NCBI RefSeq assembly: GCF_016518545.1
Contig: NZ_JACVTO010000027.1
Coordinates: 1-59,064, forward strand
Reading direction: 5' to 3'
DNA length: 59,064 bases
From: Pseudomonas sp. S30
Lineage (GTDB): Bacteria > Pseudomonadota > Gammaproteobacteria > Pseudomonadales > Pseudomonadaceae
Position 1 is the stretch's first letter, and every line of letters begins with the position of its first letter. The translations under genes and the position numbers were made by a program. The notes beneath the pieces were generated by a model. It ran no database searches. It was given only the letters and a program-made list of their open reading frames with translations, and had not been told where the DNA came from. Below are positions 9,013 to 17,854 of the stretch, piece by piece.

Positions 9013-10436
9013 GCCCTGGGCGGGTTCCACGTGCGCTGGTGGTGGTCAACGTGCTGCTGGGTACCGTCACCGTAAGCCTGAACAACAGCTCGCTGAATCC
9101 GGCGTTGCCGGCGTTCATCGAGGCGTTCGCGATAGGCCCGGTGATGGCGACCTGGATCGTGGCGGCCTTCATGGTGAGCATGGGCATGGCCATGCCATTG
9201 ACCAGCCATCTGGCCCAGCGCTGGGGACGCAAGCCGTTGTACCTGTTCGGCCTGGCCGCCTTCACCGGCGGCTCGTTGCTGGGTGCGATGGCAGGCTCCA
9301 TCGAAGCGGTGATCGTGGCGCGCGCGGTACAGGGGGCGGCCAGTGGGCTGATGATTCCGTTGTCGCTGGCGATCATCTTCGCCGTTTATCCCAAGGGCGA
9401 GCGCGGCCGGGTCACCGGCCTGTGGGGGGCGGCGGTGATGCTGGCGCCAGCGCTGGGGCCACTGTGCGGCAGCCTGGTGCTGGAGGTCTTCGACTGGCAC
9501 GCGCTGTTTCTGATCAACGTGCCCATCGGCGTACTGGCCATGGCCCTGGGCTGGCGCGTACTGCCGCAGAGCGACGCGGGCCAGCCCAAGCCGTTCGACA
9601 CCACCGGCTACGCGCTGGTGGCGCTGGGCATCGGCGCCTTGATGCTCACCCTCGGCCAGTTGCATGGGCTGGACGCGCTGAGCGAGCCGCTGAACCTGGC
9701 GGGTCTGGCACTGGCGCTGCTGTGTCTGGCGGGCTTCGTTCGCCACGAACTGCGCCACCCGGCACCACTGCTGGAATTGCGCGTCTTCAGCCTGGAGGGC
9801 TACCGCACCAGTGTGGTGATCGCCGTGGTGCAGTCGATCGGCATGTTCCAGTGCCTGGTGCTGATTCCATTGCAGGTGCAGATGGTGATGGGGCAGAGCG
9901 CGCTGTGGACCGGTAGCGCATTGCTGCTCACAGCAGTGGCCGCCAGTGCCTTCGGGCAGTGGGGCGGGCGCCTGCTGGATCGTCACGGGCCGCGCGGCGT
10001 GGTGTCGGCGGGGCTGCTGCTCACTGGCCTGGCCACCTTCGCGCTCGGCACGCTCGGCCCCAGCGCCGGCCTGCCGCTGCTGTGCCTGCTGATGGTGATA
10101 CGCGGCGCAGGCCTTGGCCTTTCTTACATGCCGGTGACCACCGCCGGACTGGACGTGCTGCCCGAACACCTGGTTACCCAGGGTGCGGCGATGAACAACA
10201 TCTCCCGGCGCGTGCTGTCGTCGCTGGCCATCGTGCTGGGCTCGTTGTGGCTGCAAGCCCGCGCCGGCAGCGGTTTCGACGCTGGCCAGGGGGCCCTGGC
10301 CAGCGCCGTCGGCGAGGTGTTCAACGCCACCGGCATGCTCATTCTGCTGACCCTTCCCCTGGCTTGGCGCTTTCCGCTCACGCCCAGCCCCGACACGGCC
10401 GCCCCCGACGCGGCGGCCGCTGAACATCGTACTTGA
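9009..10436 (+). CDS. MFS exporter of the DHA2 family, likely siderophore efflux
   Basis: A 475-residue membrane protein with about 14 predicted hydrophobic segments, as in DHA2-type drug:H+ antiporters. The N-terminal half has the loop motif SHLAQRWGRKPLYL (motif A), and motif C-like glycine/proline spacing is seen in AVMLAPALGPLCGS. It takes the place of yhcA, the MFS gene between acsE and acsC in the Dickeya cluster, and so most likely secretes the finished siderophore. A general multidrug role cannot be excluded from sequence. The start overlaps the acsE stop (ATGA), and nine bases separate it from acsC. Confidence 0.87.
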   Translation: MSPGRVPRALVVVNVLLGTVTVSLNNSSLNPALPAFIEAFAIGPVMATWIVAAFMVSMGMAMPLTSHLAQRWGRKPLYLFGLAAFTGGSLLGAMAGSIEAVIVARAVQGAASGLMIPLSLAIIFAVYPKGERGRVTGLWGAAVMLAPALGPLCGSLVLEVFDWHALFLINVPIGVLAMALGWRVLPQSDAGQPKPFDTTGYALVALGIGALMLTLGQLHGLDALSEPLNLAGLALALLCLAGFVRHELRHPAPLLELRVFSLEGYRTSVVIAVVQSIGMFQCLVLIPLQVQMVMGQSALWTGSALLLTAVAASAFGQWGGRLLDRHGPRGVVSAGLLLTGLATFALGTLGPSAGLPLLCLLMVIRGAGLGLSYMPVTTAGLDVLPEHLVTQGAAMNNISRRVLSSLAIVLGSLWLQARAGSGFDAGQGALASAVGEVFNATGMLILLTLPLAWRFPLTPSPDTAAPDAAAAEHRT

Positions 10437-10445
10437 GGGACTGAA

Positions 10446-12287
10446 ATGACACACTTGACCCCTATCGAACAGATCACCCCTGCGACGCAGGTCGATGCCG
10501 AACTCTATGGCCGGGTGGCCGAGCGCGTGCTCGGCCAACTGCTGCAAACGCTGCTCTACGAAGACGTCTTGCCCTATCGCCACACGCGGGCCGAGGACGT
10601 CGACCTGTTCACCCTGCAGGGCCAGGCCGCCGACGCGCAGCCGGTGCAGTACCGCTGCGAAGGCCTGCTCAGTGACAGCTTCCAGATCATCCGCCTGCAC
10701 GCGGCGACGCTGCAGCGTGTCGACGCCCGAGGGCAGGTCAGCAGGCCAACCTTGCACCTGGCGCTGTCGGAGCTGCTCGGCGATTTCCACGAAACCCCGC
10801 ACATGGCGCGGTTCGTTCAGGAGCTCGAGCACACCCTGGCCAAGGATCTGCAGGCGCGCAGCCAGGGCTACCGTCCGCCCGTGCCGGCCCAGCAGTTGGG
10901 TGCCGACGCATTGGAACGCCACTTCATGGATGCCCACAGCTATCACCCGTGCTACAAATCGCGCATCGGCTTTTCACTGGCGGACAATCGCCAGTACGGC
11001 CCGGAGTTCGCAGCACCGCTGGCGCTGGTGTGGCTGGGCGTCGAGCGCGAGCTGGCCAGCAGTGGGCTGTCGCGACAGCTCGATGAGGCCACCTTCTGGC
11101 AGCAGGTGGTGGGCGAACAACGCTGGACCGAGTTCAGCGCCGTGCTGGCCGAGCAGGACCGCGCACTGGCCGATTACCAGCTGATACCGGTACACACCTG
11201 GCAATGGGAGCAGGTGATCCAGCCGAGCTTTCAACAGGAGCTGGCCGAGGGGCGCGTGCTGTACCTGGGCGCGTCCGCGCCGGCCTATCGCGCGCAGCAG
11301 TCGATCCGTACGCTGGCCAACGTCGATCACCCCACGGCGCCCTACGTGAAACTGGCACTGAGCATCACCAACACCTCCAGCACGCGCATCCTGGCGCGGC
11401 ACACCGTGCTCAACGGGCCGCTGATCGCCGACTGGCTGCAAGGCCTGATCGCCACCGACGCCACCGCCCGCGACCTGGGGTTCGTGATCCTCGGGGAGAT
11501 CGCCGGCGCCAGCTTCGACTACGCACGGCTGCCGGCCACACGCCAGGCGCAGGTGTATGGCACCCTCGGCGCGATCTGGCGGGAAAACCTGAATGTGTAT
11601 CTGCAGCCAGGCGAGGAGGGCGTGCCGTTCAATGGCCTGAGCGCGCTGGAGAACCGCTACGGCGGCGGGGTGGTCAGCCCCTTCATCGCGCCGTGGATCG
11701 AACGCCATGGCCTGCACGCCTGGACCGCGCAACTGCTGCGGGTGAGTATCGCGCCCATCGTGCACATGCTGTACGCCGAGGGCATCGGCATGGAATCGCA
11801 CGGCCAGAACATCGTGCTGATCCACCGTGACGGCTGGCCCGAGCGCATCGCACTGAAGGACTTCCACGACGGCGTGCGCTACAGCCCCGCCCACCTGGCG
11901 CGCCCCGAACGGGCACCGCAGCTGATGCCGTTGCCGGAGAGCCACGCGCGGATCAACCGCAACTCGTTCATCCTCACCGATGACCTGGGGGCGGTGCGCG
12001 ACTTCTCCTGCGATGCTTTCTTCTTCGTCTGCCTGGGCGAAATGGCGATCTTTCTGCGCCAGCAGTACGGCCTGGACGAGGGGGCGTTCTGGGCGATGGC
12101 CGCGCAGGTGGTGCTCGACTACCAGGCCGCGCACCCGCAACACGCCGCGCGCTTCGCGGCATTCGATGTGTTCGCGCCCAGTTACGAGGTGGAAGCGCTG
12201 ACCCAGCGGCGCCTGCTGGGCGACGGTGAGCGGCGATTCAAGACGGTGCCCAACCCACTCCACCCACACAGGCCTACCCCATGCTGA
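10446..12287 (+). CDS. acsC: NIS siderophore synthetase, AcsC-like (IucA/IucC family)
   Basis: A 613-residue synthetase and the second of three IucA/IucC paralogues here. Motifs are HPCYKSRIGFS (H167 onward), VHTWQWEQV, KLALSITNTSSTRIL, ESHGQNIVL and LKDFHDGVRY, matching the nucleotide- and carboxylate-binding sites of the family. In achromobactin assembly the later synthetases attach 2-oxoglutarate and diaminobutyrate units to the citryl core. Which bond this enzyme makes cannot be told from motifs alone. The start follows GAGGGACTGAA, and the last seven bases overlap acsB (ATGCTGA). Confidence 0.86.
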   Translation: MTHLTPIEQITPATQVDAELYGRVAERVLGQLLQTLLYEDVLPYRHTRAEDVDLFTLQGQAADAQPVQYRCEGLLSDSFQIIRLHAATLQRVDARGQVSRPTLHLALSELLGDFHETPHMARFVQELEHTLAKDLQARSQGYRPPVPAQQLGADALERHFMDAHSYHPCYKSRIGFSLADNRQYGPEFAAPLALVWLGVERELASSGLSRQLDEATFWQQVVGEQRWTEFSAVLAEQDRALADYQLIPVHTWQWEQVIQPSFQQELAEGRVLYLGASAPAYRAQQSIRTLANVDHPTAPYVKLALSITNTSSTRILARHTVLNGPLIADWLQGLIATDATARDLGFVILGEIAGASFDYARLPATRQAQVYGTLGAIWRENLNVYLQPGEEGVPFNGLSALENRYGGGVVSPFIAPWIERHGLHAWTAQLLRVSIAPIVHMLYAEGIGMESHGQNIVLIHRDGWPERIALKDFHDGVRYSPAHLARPERAPQLMPLPESHARINRNSFILTDDLGAVRDFSCDAFFFVCLGEMAIFLRQQYGLDEGAFWAMAAQVVLDYQAAHPQHAARFAAFDVFAPSYEVEALTQRRLLGDGERRFKTVPNPLHPHRPTPC

Positions 12288-13057
12288 GGACCAATCGCCT
12301 GAAGGCGGCGCTCGCGGCAGGGCAGCCGGTGCATGGGCTGATCGCCTCGATCCCAAGCCCGGTCGCCATCGAGCTGATCGCCGAAGCCGGCTACGATTTC
12401 GCGATCATCGACCTGGAACATGTGCTGATCAATCCAGAGACCGTGGAGAACATGATCCGCACGGCCGAGAGCTACGGGCTCACACCGCTGGTGCGGGTGC
12501 CGGACCTGTGCCCCAAGCGCATGCTGCGGCTGCTGGACGGCGGTGCCCAGGGCATCGTGCTACCGCGCGTGGAACAGGTCGGCGAGCTCGAGGCGGCGGT
12601 CCGCGCCTGCAAGTACCACCCGCATGGCGAGCGCAGTCTCAACGCCGGGCGGCCCGGCTCGTTCGGCAAGCCGCGGCTTGCCGACTACGTGGACCAGGCC
12701 AACGCCCAGGTGATGGTGATCGCCATGATCGAAAGCGCCGAGGGCGTGCGCCAGGCCGAGCGCCTGGCCGCGGTAGCGGGGCTGGACATGATCCTGGAAG
12801 GCGCTGCCGACCTCTCGCAATCGCTGGGCATGCCCTGGCGAATCGACCAGCCTGCGGTGCAACAAGCGCTGCTCGACACCTGGCGCGCGGCGACGGCCGC
12901 CGGCGTGCCCTACTGCGCCATCCCGCGCGCCCCGGGCGACCATGCCCGCTGGCGTGAGCGTGGCGTGAATGCATTCGTACTGGGCGACGAACGCGGTATC
13001 GCGTTCCGCGCCCTCCAGGCCAGACTGGCCACGACCTCAGACCGAGGAACCGATTGA
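12281..13057 (+). CDS. acsB: HpcH/HpaI-aldolase-fold protein, AcsB-like, possible siderophore citrate synthase
   Basis: A 258-residue TIM-barrel enzyme of the HpcH/HpaI aldolase family. The staphyloferrin B protein SbnG, of the same family, makes citrate from oxaloacetate and acetyl-CoA. The residues expected for that chemistry are present: R72 in VRVP, E151 in MIES and D177 in ADLS, the last two being metal ligands in the family. It may therefore supply citrate for AcsD independently of the Krebs cycle. Aldolase or lyase activity on another oxo-acid is the alternative. The gene overlaps acsC by seven bases and stops one base before acsA. Confidence 0.82.
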   Translation: MLRTNRLKAALAAGQPVHGLIASIPSPVAIELIAEAGYDFAIIDLEHVLINPETVENMIRTAESYGLTPLVRVPDLCPKRMLRLLDGGAQGIVLPRVEQVGELEAAVRACKYHPHGERSLNAGRPGSFGKPRLADYVDQANAQVMVIAMIESAEGVRQAERLAAVAGLDMILEGAADLSQSLGMPWRIDQPAVQQALLDTWRAATAAGVPYCAIPRAPGDHARWRERGVNAFVLGDERGIAFRALQARLATTSDRGTD

Positions 13058-13058
13058 G

Positions 13059-14927
13059 ATGAAACTCGACCCTACTTCCACCGGCGCCATGCTGGTGATG
13101 CAAGACTTGTTCGACTGCCTGGTGGCCGAAGACTTCTTCGGCGCGCTGGAGCCCCACCTGATCGACGCCACCCAGTGGCACAGCCGCTACCCCCAGGCGA
13201 CGCTGACCCCCGACGCCTCGCAGCACCGCATCTGGCACTGGAACTACGACGCCCGCGAACAGCGCGGCCTTGCCGTGGCGGTGCGACCCGGCATCACCCA
13301 GGACTGGGAAAAAGTGCCTGGCACGCCGGTCTGGGCCACCCAGGGCGACAGTGTGCAGAGCCTCACGCCGGAAGATTTCATGACCCTGGCCGTGCAGGGC
13401 ATGGCCCAGGACCCGGCGGGTCAGGAGGAGGGCGTGAAGCTGTTCCTCAAGGTGCTGGGCATCAGCGTGCGGCAGACCGAACTGTCGCTGGGGCATCGGG
13501 TACAGCCGCAGGCGGCGCTGGCCCAGCGTGGCGCAGCGTTCTTTCTGGCGATGGAGCAATGGGCATCGCTGCGCGACCGGCCATTCCATCCCCTGGCCAA
13601 GGCCAAGCAGGGGCTGGATGACGCGCAGTACCAGGCCTACCAGGCCGAGTTCGGCGAGCCGGTGGCGCTCAACTGGGTGGCGGTCGCCAAGCACAGCCTG
13701 GCGTTCGGCCAGGGCCTGGCCAGCCTTGCCAGTGACCAGCCAGCCGACTACCTGCTGACCCCAGCCGAGCGTGCGGCCTTGCACGCCGAGCTCGAGCAGG
13801 CCGGCCTTGCCGACACGCACCTGGCGCTGCCGGTTCACCCGTGGCAACTGCAGCACCGGCTGCCCGAGCTGCTCGGCGATGCCTTCGAGCAGGGGGTATG
13901 CCGGGTGCTGGCGTTCGAGCAGGGCCGTTTCCATCCCACCTCTTCGCTGCGCTCGCTCGCCTGCGGCGCCAGTGCGTCCGACCAGATCAAGCTGCCCATG
14001 GCGGTGTACTCGCTGGGTGCGTCGCGGTATCTGCCGGCGGTCAAGATGATCAATGCCGACAAGAGCGAGGCGCTGCTGCGCCAAGGCCGTGAGCGTGACG
14101 TGCAGCTGCGCGAGAGCCTGCACCTGTGCGAGGAAGGCCGCTGGTGGGCGTACATGCCGGCCGGTGCCAGCCTGTTCGACGAGGCGCCGCGGCACCTCTC
14201 GGCGCTGGTGCGGCGCTATCCACCCGCACTGCTCGAAGGCGACTACCGCCTGCTGCCGATGGCCGCGCTGGCCACGCCCTTGCCTGGTCAGGAGGGGCAT
14301 TTCTTCGATCACTGGATGCATGTGCGTGGGCTGCCGGCATCGCCGGAATCAGTGCTGAAACTGTTCGGCGAGCTGTGTGAGCGCTTCTTCGACGTGAACC
14401 TGCGCATGTTCCGTTTGGGCATGCTCGGCGAGGTGCACGGGCAGAACGCCGTGCTGGTATGGCGCGACGGTCAGGCCGAGGGGCTGCTGCTGCGCGACCA
14501 CGATTCGCTGCGCCTGTACGTGCCGTGGCTGGAGCGCAACGGCCTGCTCGACCCGCAGTACCGGATCAAGAAAGGCCATGCCCAGACCCTTTACCACGAC
14601 CGGCCCGAAGACTTGCTGTTCTGGCTGCAGACCCTGGGTATCCAGGTGAACCTGCGGGCGATCATCGAGACCCTGGCGGCGGTCTATCGGCTGCCAGCCG
14701 TCGAGGGCTGGCGGGTGCTCAGCCAGGTGCTGCGCGCGCGCATCGAGGCGATCGGCTTCGAGGATCAAGCCCGGGCCATGCTCGTGCACGAACTGTTCGA
14801 AGTGCCGGCCTGGCCGCAGAAACTGCTGTTGCGGCCGATGATCGAGCGCGGTGGCGGCCCGGGCAGCATGCCCTTCGGCAAGGGACAGGTGGCCAATCCG
14901 CTGCGCAGGCTGGATCTTGACCGCTGA
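13059..14927 (+). CDS. acsA: NIS siderophore synthetase, AcsA-like (IucA/IucC family)
   Basis: The third IucA/IucC synthetase, 622 residues. Motifs include LPVHPWQLQHRL, HPTSSLRSLACG, KLPMAVYSLGASRYLPAVKMINADK, EVHGQNAVL and LLLRDHDSLR, with the C-terminal FerR/FhuF-type helper segment seen in long family members. It diverges clearly from AcsD and AcsC, so it should handle a different condensation. The start ATG 13059 is preceded by GAGGAAC. The 3' end contains the start of cbrA, linking synthesis to uptake genes. The name follows gene order in Dickeya and P. syringae. Confidence 0.84.
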   Translation: MKLDPTSTGAMLVMQDLFDCLVAEDFFGALEPHLIDATQWHSRYPQATLTPDASQHRIWHWNYDAREQRGLAVAVRPGITQDWEKVPGTPVWATQGDSVQSLTPEDFMTLAVQGMAQDPAGQEEGVKLFLKVLGISVRQTELSLGHRVQPQAALAQRGAAFFLAMEQWASLRDRPFHPLAKAKQGLDDAQYQAYQAEFGEPVALNWVAVAKHSLAFGQGLASLASDQPADYLLTPAERAALHAELEQAGLADTHLALPVHPWQLQHRLPELLGDAFEQGVCRVLAFEQGRFHPTSSLRSLACGASASDQIKLPMAVYSLGASRYLPAVKMINADKSEALLRQGRERDVQLRESLHLCEEGRWWAYMPAGASLFDEAPRHLSALVRRYPPALLEGDYRLLPMAALATPLPGQEGHFFDHWMHVRGLPASPESVLKLFGELCERFFDVNLRMFRLGMLGEVHGQNAVLVWRDGQAEGLLLRDHDSLRLYVPWLERNGLLDPQYRIKKGHAQTLYHDRPEDLLFWLQTLGIQVNLRAIIETLAAVYRLPAVEGWRVLSQVLRARIEAIGFEDQARAMLVHELFEVPAWPQKLLLRPMIERGGGPGSMPFGKGQVANPLRRLDLDR

Positions 14928-15834
14928 GGGGCCGCAGGGCCTGCCCAGGCGGCGGGTGTTGGGTTTTGCGCTGGGCCTGGCCGGGGCGACCTGCCTGTCG
15001 TCCCACGCCTGGGGGCAGGGGCCGGCTCGGGTGGTGACTCTGTTCCAGGGCGCCACCGACACCGCGGTCGCCCTTGGCGTGCGACCGTGCGGGGTAGTGG
15101 ACTCGTGGAGCGAAAAGCCCATGTACCGCTACCTGCGCCCTGCGCTGGCCGGCGTGCCCCACGTGGGCCTGGAGACCCAACCCAGCCTGGAAGACATCGC
15201 CCTGCTGCAACCCGACCTGATCGTCGCCTCGCGATTTCGCCACGAACGCGTGGCCGGTCTGCTGTCGCGGCTGTGCCCCACGGTGATGCTCGAGGAGGTG
15301 TTCGACTTCCAGAAAACCCTGGCCGTGATGGGTCAGGCCTTGCAGCACGAGGCTCAGGCCGCCGCGCTGCAAGGCGCCTGGAACGCCCGGGTCGCGCGCC
15401 TGCGCGAGCGCTTGCAGGCGCGTTTTGGCGCGCACTGGCCGCCGACCGTTTCAGTGCTGGATATCCGTGACGATCACCTGCGTGCCTATCTGCCGACGAG
15501 CTTTGCCGGCATGGTGCTGTCGCAGCTGGGCTTCGTGTGGAACCGCTACAGTCAGACCGCCAGTGGCGTGTCGCTCAAGATCAGCAACCGTGAAAGCCTG
15601 CCGGCCGTGGACGCCGATGTGTTCTTCGTGTTCGGCCATGGCGACGGGCCGGCGGTTCAGCGCCAGTACCGCAGCGTCAGCGGGCATCCGCTGTGGCAGC
15701 ATCTGGCCGCGCCGCGTGACGGTCAGGTGTGGTGGGTCGATGGCGTGGCGTGGATCCTGTCAGGCGGCATCCTCGGCGCGCAGCGGGTCCTGGACGAGGT
15801 GGAGCAAGCCTTGCTGGGAGGGCCTGGCCAATGA
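14917..15834 (+). CDS. cbrA: Periplasmic ferric-siderophore-binding protein, CbrA-like
   Basis: A class III (FhuD/FecB-like) binding protein of about 305 residues, with two lobes and a long connecting helix. Seen are GVPHVGLETQPSLEDIALLQPDLIVASRF and the later VDADVFFVFGHGD. It would pass the ferric siderophore from the receptor to the permeases. No ATG fits. The best start is TTG 14917 inside the end of acsA, which keeps a secretion signal PRRRVLGFALGLAGATCLSSHAWG-like in shape, with twin arginines suggesting Tat export. A later GTG at 14962 would remove the arginines. The stop overlaps cbrB in ATGA. Confidence 0.82.
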   Translation: MTAEGPQGLPRRRVLGFALGLAGATCLSSHAWGQGPARVVTLFQGATDTAVALGVRPCGVVDSWSEKPMYRYLRPALAGVPHVGLETQPSLEDIALLQPDLIVASRFRHERVAGLLSRLCPTVMLEEVFDFQKTLAVMGQALQHEAQAAALQGAWNARVARLRERLQARFGAHWPPTVSVLDIRDDHLRAYLPTSFAGMVLSQLGFVWNRYSQTASGVSLKISNRESLPAVDADVFFVFGHGDGPAVQRQYRSVSGHPLWQHLAAPRDGQVWWVDGVAWILSGGILGAQRVLDEVEQALLGGPGQ

Positions 15835-16820
15835 GAGCGGGCAGTCGATTTCTCATCGGCCTGGCGGTGTTGCTGGGCTGTGCTGCGTTGAGCCTGTCCA
15901 GCGGGCCGCGCTGGATCGCCCCGGGCACCGTGTGGGCGGCCCTGAGCGGCGCCGACCCGCTGCAATTGCAGCAGGTGCTGGTGCTCTCCACTCGCTTGCC
16001 GCGCACACTGATCGCCATGGCGGTGGGCGCGGGGCTGGCGGTAGCGGGGGCGCTGATGCAGGCGATGACGCGCAACCCCCTGGCTTCGCCGGGACTGTTC
16101 GGCATCAATGCCGGGGCGACGTGCGCGATCATTCTGAGCCTGTCGGTATTCTCCTTGAACTCGCCGCAGCATTGGCTCTGGGCGGCCTTCATCGGTGCGG
16201 CCGTGGCCGGCACGCTGGTGTGGGGCGTGGGCACCCTGGGTCGGGGGGCGTTGAGCCCGTTGCGCATGGTGCTGGCGGGCGCGGCCATCACCGCGCTGTT
16301 CAGTGCCTTCAGCCAGGCCATGCTGGTGGTCGATCAGCAGGGGCTCGACACGGTGCTGTTCTGGCTGGCGGGGGCCCTGAGCGAGCGCAGCCTGGCGAAC
16401 GCGGCGCCGATGCTGGGCTGCATGGCTGTCGCCCTGGTGATCGCCGGGCTGCGTGCGGCGCAGGTGAACGTGCTCAGCGCCGGCAGCGAAATCGCCACCG
16501 GGCTGGGCCAGCGCACCGGCTGGATACGCCTGCAACTGGCGCTGCTGGTGATCGTGCTGGCAGGCAGCGCGGTCGCCTTGGCGGGGAGCATCGGTTTCGT
16601 CGGGCTGATCGTGCCGCACTTGGCCAGACGCCTGTTCGGCATCGACCATCGGGTGATGCTACCGGGCTGCGCGTTGCTGGGCGCGTGCCTGCTGTTGCTG
16701 GCGGATGTGCTGGCACGGGTGCTGATCCTGCCGCAGGAGGTGCCGGTGGGCGTGATGATGGCATTCATTGGTGGGCCGTTCTTCATCCTGCTGGCGCGTC
16801 GAGGAGTACGCAATGGATAA
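15831..16820 (+). CDS. cbrB: FecCD-type iron-siderophore ABC permease, CbrB-like
   Basis: A 329-residue FecCD-family membrane protein with about nine to ten hydrophobic segments. Family motifs are STRLPRTLIAMAVGAGLAVAG near the N terminus, ALMQAMTRNPLASPGLFGINAGA, and the C-terminal coupling-helix region GSIGFVGLIVPHLARRLFG that contacts the ATPase. It forms the inner-membrane channel with CbrC. Both its start (ATGA with cbrA) and its end (eight-base overlap with cbrC) are coupled. Confidence 0.9.
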   Translation: MRAGSRFLIGLAVLLGCAALSLSSGPRWIAPGTVWAALSGADPLQLQQVLVLSTRLPRTLIAMAVGAGLAVAGALMQAMTRNPLASPGLFGINAGATCAIILSLSVFSLNSPQHWLWAAFIGAAVAGTLVWGVGTLGRGALSPLRMVLAGAAITALFSAFSQAMLVVDQQGLDTVLFWLAGALSERSLANAAPMLGCMAVALVIAGLRAAQVNVLSAGSEIATGLGQRTGWIRLQLALLVIVLAGSAVALAGSIGFVGLIVPHLARRLFGIDHRVMLPGCALLGACLLLLADVLARVLILPQEVPVGVMMAFIGGPFFILLARRGVRNG

Positions 16821-17844
16821 CCTGGTGGTAGGGCGCCTCGGGGCGTTTTCCCGACGCGTGGCGCCGCTGACCGTGCGTCGCCTGGGTCTGGCGCTGCTGC
16901 TGACGCTGGCGCTGATGCTGCTCACGCTGTCGCTCGGCAAGGTGGCGTTGTCGCCCTCGGCGTTGTGGGAGGGCCTGGGCGGCCCAGGCGACACGGGCAT
17001 CGGCTTCATCGTGCAGCAACTGCGCTTGCCGCGTCTGCTGCTGGGAGGGCTGATCGGTGCGGCGCTGGCCGTGAGCGGCTTGATCCTGCAAGCGCTGATC
17101 CGCAATCCGCTGGCCTCGCCCGACCTGCTGGGCCTGTCGAGCGGTGCAAGCACGGCGGCCGTGCTGTACCTGAGCACGCTGGCTGGCAGTTGGGGCCTGG
17201 GTGGCTTGCCCGCCGCAGCCATGCTCGGCGCGGGCGGGGCGGTGCTGGCGATCTACCTGCTGGCCTGGCAGCAGGGGGTCTCGCCGCTGCGGCTGGTGCT
17301 GATCGGCGTGGGCGTCTCGGCGATGCTGGCGGCGGCCACCACCTTCATGCTGGTGTTCAGCCCACAGACCACCACGCTCTCGGCCTATGTATGGCTTACC
17401 GGAAGCGTGTACGGTGCCGACTGGAGCGCCGTGGGCAGCCTGGCGCTGTGCCTGGTCGGCCTGTGGCTGCTGCTGGTACCGCTGGCGCGGCAGGTCATGG
17501 TGCAGCAGTTGGACGAGGCCCTGGCCACGGGCCTGGGAGTGCGCGTTCAGCTGATGCGTGCGGCGTTGCTGGCGGTCAGTGCGGCGTTGGCCGGTGCGGC
17601 GATCGCCTGGGGCGGCGCCATGGCCTTCGTCGGGCTGATCGCCCCGCACATCGCCCGTCGCCTGGTGCCGCCGGGCTTCGTGGGCCAGGCGATCATGGCC
17701 GCGCTGGTAGGTGCGAACCTGGTGATGCTGGGGGATCTGGCCGGGCGCGCCCTGTTGCCGCCGCTGGATTTGCCGGCGGGGATCTTCGTCGCAGCGTTCG
17801 GCGCCCCGTACTTTCTTTACCTGCTGATCAAGCAGCGACATTGA
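16813..17844 (+). CDS. cbrC: FecCD-type iron-siderophore ABC permease, CbrC-like
   Basis: The second permease has 343 residues. It repeats the family motifs of CbrB (QLRLPRLLLGGLIGAALAVSG, QALIRNPLASPDLLGLSSGA, MAFVGLIAPHIARRL), so the two presumably form a heterodimer. The N terminus is longer and ends in a basic stretch before the first membrane segment. The start ATG 16813 has GAGGAG eight bases upstream, within cbrB. Ten bases separate the stop from cbrD. Confidence 0.9.
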   Translation: MDNLVVGRLGAFSRRVAPLTVRRLGLALLLTLALMLLTLSLGKVALSPSALWEGLGGPGDTGIGFIVQQLRLPRLLLGGLIGAALAVSGLILQALIRNPLASPDLLGLSSGASTAAVLYLSTLAGSWGLGGLPAAAMLGAGGAVLAIYLLAWQQGVSPLRLVLIGVGVSAMLAAATTFMLVFSPQTTTLSAYVWLTGSVYGADWSAVGSLALCLVGLWLLLVPLARQVMVQQLDEALATGLGVRVQLMRAALLAVSAALAGAAIAWGGAMAFVGLIAPHIARRLVPPGFVGQAIMAALVGANLVMLGDLAGRALLPPLDLPAGIFVAAFGAPYFLYLLIKQRH

Positions 17845-17854
17845 GGTGGTTGAA

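Noticed and set aside
8042..9916. A 624-codon frame across acsE and the exporter gene
   Set aside because: Ser/Arg/Trp-rich composition without motifs; both real genes in the other frames are intact and well recognised.
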